Shown one piece after another: positions 58,490-64,000 of a stretch of 64,000 nucleotides of DNA. This DNA comes from Hyperoplus lanceolatus (Eukaryota; Chordata; Actinopteri; Uranoscopiformes; Ammodytidae): the NCBI GenBank assembly GCA_026929865.2, contig CM049395.1, positions 34,079,501 through 34,143,500 of the forward strand. The letters run 5' to 3'. The position numbers and the translations under genes are program-made. Within the stretch, counting starts at the first letter, position 1. The number at the start of each line of letters is the position of its first letter. The notes under the pieces are model-generated. The model saw only the letters and a list, made by a program, of their open reading frames with translations. It had not been told where the DNA came from and did no database searches.

Positions 58490-59888
58490 CAGTATCTCAC
58501 AAAAGTGAGTACACCCCTCACATTTCTTCACATTTTTCTTTATATCTTTCCATCGACAACACTGAATAAATGATACTTTGATACAATGTAATACATTACA
58601 TTATAACATTAAATTTACTTCCCCTCAAAATAACTCGACACACAGCCATTAATTCTAAATCTGGCAACAAATACCCCCTTAGAAAATTCCAATCCCAAAT
58701 TCAATATTTTGTTTTCCACTTATTTTCTCACTCCTTAACCCTCTTGCATTAGTTCACTAACTTCACAGTTCCACTGGAACCCTCTTCTACCCATTCATAC
58801 ACATCAAACTTGGATATTAGATCCTCGCTCCTCCATCTCCCGTTTGAGGATGCCCCAAAGATGCTCAATAGGGTTAAGACTGGAGACATTTATCCATAAC
58901 CTTTACCCTCACTTCTTTACACATTCTCAGGTTTTTTGTTATCATGTTCAGTACTCCCTCCCCAGTTTATGAAGGGAGGGGATATTCTGCTTCATATGTC
59001 ACATACATGTTGAATTCAATGAACTGTAGATCCCCAGTGCTCCACTCATGCCCCCAGACCATGACACTCCAACCACCATTTGATATACACACCTTGTCTT
59101 TACTCCTCACCTTTCCCTCCACACTCTTACCCATCTGACCAAATAAATTATCTTTCTCATCAACCACAGACATGTCAATCCATTCCGTATCTGTTTGTTT
59201 CACAACTTTTTTGGGGTTTCTTGTGCATCATCTTTAGAATACTTCCTTCTGGGAGACACCATGTAGACCAGTATGATGCAATTATGGTTGACTGACAGGT
59301 TGACCCCCACCCCTTCAACCCTTCACAATCTCACACTCATACGTCTATTTTCCAAACCAACCTCTGTGTACGCCTGCCATGCACTCAACCTTCGTAATGC
59401 CATAGGTGGTATTCAACATGATAACGACCCCAAACACACCTCCAAGACAACCAGTGCTTGCTAAAACTGATAATTATTCAATGTCTCCAGACCTAAACCC
59501 TATTGAGCATATTTGGGCATCCTCAAACAGATGGAACAGTCTTTAATATCCACCACTCTGTGATTTCATAAATGGGTGGAGAGTTCCGTTCAACTGTGAG
59601 CTCTAGTGATACATGCCCAAGAGGGTAACAGTGAGAAATAATGATGGAAAACAAAATATTGACCTTTGGGCCCAATTTGTAAAATTTTTCTAGGGGTGTC
59701 TCACTTTTGTTCACAGTTTAGACATTAATCTGTGTCAAGTTATTTTGAGGGGACAGTAAATTTCTGTTATACAAGCTGTACACTGACTACTTTACTTGTA
59801 TCAAAGTGTCATTTCTTCAGTGTTGTCCCATGAAAGAATAAAAAATGTGAAGAAATGTGAGGGGTGTACTCACTTTTGTGAGATACTG
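58490..59888. mobile_element. Tc1 foldback made of two opposed transposase 3' halves
   Basis: The ends CAGTATCTCACAAAAGTGAG and its inverse are flanked by TA (58488-58489, 59889-59890). On the left the minus strand shows NGGWSVMVWGHEWS (about 59095) and then a decayed SPDLNPIEHLWG-type motif (about 58855-58880, one base deleted). On the right the plus strand shows IQHDNDPKHTSKTT (about 59413-59455) and SPDLNPIEHIWA (about 59486-59520). Both acidic motifs lie about 375 bp from their nearest end and face outward. No 5' half of a transposase is present. It is more decayed than the 18704 element and belongs to another Tc1 subfamily. Confidence 0.85.
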
Positions 59889-60050
59889 TAAGTATTTAAA
59901 GAAAGACAAAAAGCACAGACAAGGAGCATACAAGTGGCATGAATGCAGACAAAACACATAAGCACAAACAAGAGTATACAGACAAGGAGCACAAAACTCA
60001 GACACAAACACAACTAGTAAACACAAAGACAAACACACTATCCCAGATGA

Positions 60051-63000
60051 TTATGGATGCATATTTGATTTGTCAGTAACCAGTTTCTTATAGATTTTGA
60101 GAGGGATTTGAGTGATGTAATGTTCCTTAGTTCTGTGGGTATGGTATTCCAAGTATGTGCTGCTCGATAGGAAAAAGTGTAATGTGGTCCGTCCTGCCTG
60201 TAACCAGCTGGTAAGACAGTAATTAATATGTGAGAAAATCATAGCACGAAGGTACAACCTTGAGGCCTCTGTAGTTAAATTATTCCTGATGCCTCTGAAA
60301 TTTGATAAGTTGAATTTGATTTTGTTTAGGACTTTTTTAACGTTTGTTTTGAAAGTGAGCTTAGAATCTATCATTATTCCAAGGTATTTGATTTCTTGGA
60401 CCACTGAGAGTCTTCTCCCTTCTACTGTCACGTCTGGATCTGGATCGCTGTTTGCAGATTTTGAAAGGAACATATTAGATGCAGACAGGAGTTTGCTAAC
60501 CAATTTGAAATATTGACCATTGCAGCTGATAGTTCTTCTGCAGCTTGCTTCTTGTTTTTAGCATGTAGATATATGACTGAATCATCAGCGTACATCTGAC
60601 AGGTGACAGTAGGTGGACAGACTTCAGGTAGGTCATTAATAAATAGACTGAATAACAAGGGACACAAAATGGAACCTTGGGGTACACCCACACAAACTTC
60701 AGCTATTTGTGAAATGTTATGATCCACTTGAACACATTGTTTCCTCTCTACAAGGTATGATTTTATCCATTTGATGACATCAGGTGAAACATTAAACTTT
60801 GATAACTTTGTAATTAAGACCTCATGATTAACTAAATCAAACGCTTTCTTTAAATCAAGAAAAACAGCCCCCACAACTCCACCCTTATCCAATGTAACCC
60901 TAATATTTTCCAAAAGAAAACAATTTGCTGTTTCTGTAGAATGATGTTTTCTAAACCCAAATTGCATAGGATGTAATGGGAAGGAACCTGTATTTAAATG
61001 CACTGATCTGTTCAGAAATCCATTTTTCTGCAATTTTTGATACGGCTGGAAGAATGCTTATGGGTCTGTAGTTGCTAATGACAGTGTGATCCCCTGATTT
61101 GAATACTGGTGTAATTATAGCAGTCTTCCAGGAGCTGGGAAATACTCCTTCATTTATGGAACAATTTACAATATTTGAGATGGAAGGGATGAGTGCCTCC
61201 TTACGAGCTTTAATAAATACTGTGTCCATCCCATATACATCATTTGCCCTTGATCCATTAAGAGAGGATATAATCATATTAACTTTGGAGTTGGTAACTC
61301 CTCTAAAACTCAGAATGGGAGCATCTGCATCTAGAGGGGTGACAGAGTGATTTGATCCAGAAAATTTCTGAGACAGAGTTGTTGTTGAGTTTATAAAATA
61401 ATAATGAAATGCTGCTGCCACTTGACTTGAATCCTTTGTTACATTTCCCCCTATGTTTAGTTCTATTGGTTTACTGATGACATTTGATTTCCCTGTTAAT
61501 TTTTTAAAATTCTTCCAGATTTCTTTGGTATTCCCCCTAGCTTCACGAATAGCATTAATGAAAAATGTTGCCTTTGCCTGCCTGAGTTCTTTTAAAACCT
61601 TGTTTCTTAGGGTGTATTCACACATGCCGTGTTTAGTTCGGTTGAAACGAACTCAGATGCACTTCTGCCTTCGGTGCGCATCTTTCAGGCAGGTGTGAAT
61701 ACAGCAATCGCACTCGGGGGCGGACCAAACAAACGCTCCGAGACCCAGCTGAAGAGGTAGTCTCGGTGCGTTTCCAAACGCACTCTGCTGCAGTTCGTTT
61801 GTGGTGTGAATTTGTCCGGACTCAATCCGACCCAAATGCAGGAGGCACTGTGCCTTTTCTTTCTTTTCTTTTTTAATAAATAGCCGTCAGCTTCACATTA
61901 TGGGAAAGTGTTGTTCTCGCCATTGTTAGGATGATAAGTTGTGGTTTGACCGGGAGCCCAGAACAATATATTACATTTGATCGAGAGGACGCGTAAACAT
62001 GCTGAATGTGTTCAGCGATCAGATGAAGGAGAGGGGAGCGTCTCCCGCACAGTGTCAACAGGTTCACGCTGCGCAAGAAGTGTGTGTTTTTATTTTGCTT
62101 CCCATGTAGCCTACGGGACCGTCAATACTATCCCCGTGTCAGTTTGGAGCTGAACTGCGCCGACCCAGCTGATACACAGCTTAATCAGATGAGTGTCAGC
62201 TTGAGCCTATTCTTCTCGTGTGACGCGCGTCCAGCACCAACAATACAGTAAAAATGATGTTTCACATTGTAGGCTACAAGCCACATAACGTGGCATTGAC
62301 ATAGGGCTACATTATAACCATATGAAACAACAATATTTTTATGTTTTTCCTCTTTATTTATAGATTAGATGTTGGCCATTTTATTATTTTTAACCCCATA
62401 TTATATCAATTATATATTTCGTAGTTTTAACTTCGTGCTTCCTGTTTCTCTCCACCCCAGAATGTCTGTCCAATGAATTAATGACCTCAGATCACGTGTG
62501 GTTTTGCTTCGTAATGCTGGTTCACTTGCAAAAGGGGCAATATGAAAGTGGACCACACCAAACAAAAAAATCAAAACTCTATTTGGTCTGGACCAAAGCA
62601 AGTGAACTAGCGGACTTTCCCAGTGTGAATACACCCTTAATAAAACCGCCTTTCATGAGCCAGTTTATTTTTGAGAGCCACCTTAAGGGCATGATCCCTC
62701 TGTTTCATTAGTGACCGTATAGTGTCATTTATCCAAGGTAGATGGTTTCTTTTGCCTGGTTTACATTTCATTTTCCTCATAAAACTGTGTATAGTTGTTT
62801 CAAGTTTCACCATAAAAAAGTACAATTATCATCAACACTTTCATGTGCAAGCTGTTCATTCCAGTTGATTTGTTTAATTGTATTTTCCAGACTAGGTAAC
62901 TGTTTTTCTGGGATTTTAAACTGATCTAACTTTGGGTAGGTTACTAGATTTGATCTATTTTTAGAGAGTTTTCTTACGATCAGAATCATATTGTGGTCGG

Positions 63001-63596
63001 ATAGCCCTGTGACCAAATTGCAAGATTTCTTTATTCTTTCTGGTCTATTTGTGAAAGCCAAGTCAATGAGTGTCTCTGATGAGCTTGTTATCCTCGTTGG
63101 CCCCTCAATGACCTGTTGGAATTCAAAATTACTTGTAATACGTTTCAGCTCTTTCCTTTTTGTTTTATCACTCCAGTTTATATCAAAATCTCCTAATAAG
63201 ATTATCTAATTTTTAGTATCACATTTCTTCAAAAGGGCATTCAATTTATCTTAAAAATACCGTTTTTGTGGACGGTGGTCTATATATTCCAATCATAGTG
63301 AATGACATATGAGCTGAAAGAATTAATTTGAGAACAATGCACTCTAAATCATTTACACGGGATATGTGAATTTGCGCACAATTTATACTGTTTATACACA
63401 ATTTTGACATAAAATAATATTCCGCCACCCCGACCATCAGCCCTATCTCGTCTAAACATATTGTAGCCGTGAAGCCGTGCAGCCATGTCTCTGATAAGCA
63501 AAGGAAGTCCAGATTTGATTCATACAGGAGATGCTGCAGTTGATCATTTTTAGGGATAGCACTTCGGATATTAAGATGTCCTCCTCTTATTCTCAT
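60051..63596 (-). pseudogene. LINE ORF2: endonuclease and reverse transcriptase, broken
   Basis: From 63596 downward the frames show endonuclease start RGGHLNIRSAIPKNDQLQHL and CLSETWL, then TGLSDHNMIL (about 62990). The middle region, GKRNHLPWINDTIRSLMKQR to LAHERRFY, stops at the Harbinger-like insertion and resumes LRNKVLKELRQAKATFF at about 61610. Reverse transcriptase motifs follow: VISNYRPISILPAVSKIAEK, FLDLKKAFDLVNHEVL (motif A), GVPQGSILCPLLF (motif B) and YADDSVIYL (catalytic pair 60581-60586 region). After a further frameshift, YLGIMIDSKLTF appears. At least four frame changes are present: near 63250, 62820, 60990 and 60460. It is dead but contains all domains, in contrast to the 37788 copy, which lacks part of its endonuclease. 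Confidence 0.88.
61610..62636. mobile_element. Harbinger-like non-autonomous element inside the LINE
   Basis: Perfect 14-bp ends GGGTGTATTCACAC / GTGTGAATACACCC are flanked by TTA (61607-61609, 62637-62639). Removing the element and one TTA rejoins the LINE frame. The subterminal parts are rich in CGAACTC, GTTCGTTTG and GGACCAAA words in both orientations. It is 1,027 bp with no transposase. The TTA duplication points to PIF/Harbinger. Confidence 0.88.
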
Positions 63597-63640
63597 AAGA
63601 AAGACAAAACCTCACTTTTACTTTCGTAAACATTCAGGTT

Positions 63641-64000
63641 TAGGTTCTTTAACATTTTGGATTGACCGAGAGCACTGTAGATGTTCAATAATAAAATTTA
63701 TCCTCAAAAATGCAACTTGCCTAAAATGTTTGCACACAGTGTAGTTTCAAACCTGTCAGCTAAAACATCCAGCAATATTTTTTTTAGAATGAATTTTAAA
63801 AAATGGAATCAGTCAACCCTGCGTGCAGTCCTCCTGCCGAGTGTTAAGCTGAAAGACCACTAACAAGGTACTAATCTGTTCTGGTGATTTGCTGGGGCTT
63901 CCTTATTTGAAACAAGGTTTGGAATAAAAACTTTTTTTTCACAAAGCAATGGGTTGCATTCAATGTTCAATTACTGTGTTCAGGAATAACAGAAAAAAGA
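63641..64000. other. non-coding window edge, possibly LINE 5' region
   Basis: Beyond the visible endonuclease start there is AT-rich sequence without motifs. It may be 5' UTR of the LINE or flanking DNA. Confidence 0.35.

Larger units (their letters stand above)
58171..63640 (-). mobile_element. non-LTR LINE, minus strand, split by two DNA transposons
   Basis: The 3' end is marked by a poly(T) (A-tail on the minus strand) at 58171-58179 and a nearby TTTATT (AATAAA). The 3' UTR, reverse transcriptase and endonuclease follow toward 63640. Two insertions interrupt it: a Tc1 foldback in the 3' UTR (58490-59888) and a Harbinger-like element between the endonuclease and reverse transcriptase regions (61610-62636). 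Without these the LINE is about 3 kb. It is older than both insertions. The extreme 5' end is not identified. Confidence 0.85.

Noticed and set aside
58270..58521. Cys/Phe-rich 83-codon ORF resembling a membrane peptide
   Set aside because: It lies in the 3' UTR of the minus-strand LINE and crosses the Tc1 border.
1..64000. CRISPR arrays, operons, phage-type defence islands or endogenous retroviral genes
   Set aside because: No regularly spaced repeats with unique spacers, no tightly packed co-directional genes, and no gag, protease, integrase or envelope motifs were seen; the reverse transcriptases present are of the non-LTR type.

Overview
This window looks like vertebrate nuclear DNA, most probably from a teleost fish. 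It is AT-rich and intron-like, has no operons or bacterial signals, and carries long (CA)n and (TA)n microsatellites. Its repeats are of kinds typical of ray-finned fish genomes: Tc1/mariner copies with TA target sites, hAT-like elements with 8-bp target duplications, PIF/Harbinger-like elements with TTA duplications, many short elements bounded by TTAA, L2/CR1/Rex-type LINE fragments and a tRNA-derived SINE. No viral, bacterial or CRISPR-type system was seen.

Host gene content is small. From 1.2 to about 17 kb on the + strand there is a chain of short exons (1247-1414, 9081-9185, 11950-12024, 15847-15873, and a possible alternative last exon 16117-16224). All have AG/GT borders and phase 0, and the set reads like the 3' end of a gene that starts before the window. 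I do not recognise the protein. One further unrecognised 143-codon ORF lies at 33067-33498. Everything else that looks coding is transposon-derived.

Layout: 0-17 kb holds the partial gene, with repeats in its introns (TTAA elements, a LINE tail at 6.2-6.95 kb, a hAT-like element at 7.1-7.8 kb). 18.7-23.2 kb has two Tc1 elements; the first is built from two opposed 3' halves, and the second encodes a transposase interrupted by one in-frame TGA. 24-26.3 kb has a TTAA element and a hAT-like element with a perfect 8-bp duplication and a 54-bp perfect palindrome. 34.5-42 kb has two members of one family with 9-bp target duplications, a TA-flanked element, and a LINE with endonuclease and reverse transcriptase. 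46-48 kb has three more short elements.

51.3-56.5 kb is the most structured stretch. A 2.8-kb foldback contains a templated 351-bp copy of nearby DNA flanked by a 36-bp duplication, a Harbinger-like insertion and a SINE inside a hAT relic. It abuts a second, 1.06-kb palindromic element. 58.2-63.6 kb is one decayed minus-strand LINE split by a Tc1 foldback (58490-59888) and by a Harbinger-like element (61610-62636). The nesting gives a readable relative order of insertion.

All calls come from reading sequence, translation, target-site duplications and terminal repeats; no database search was run. Family names of non-autonomous elements are inferred from target-site length and terminal bases.
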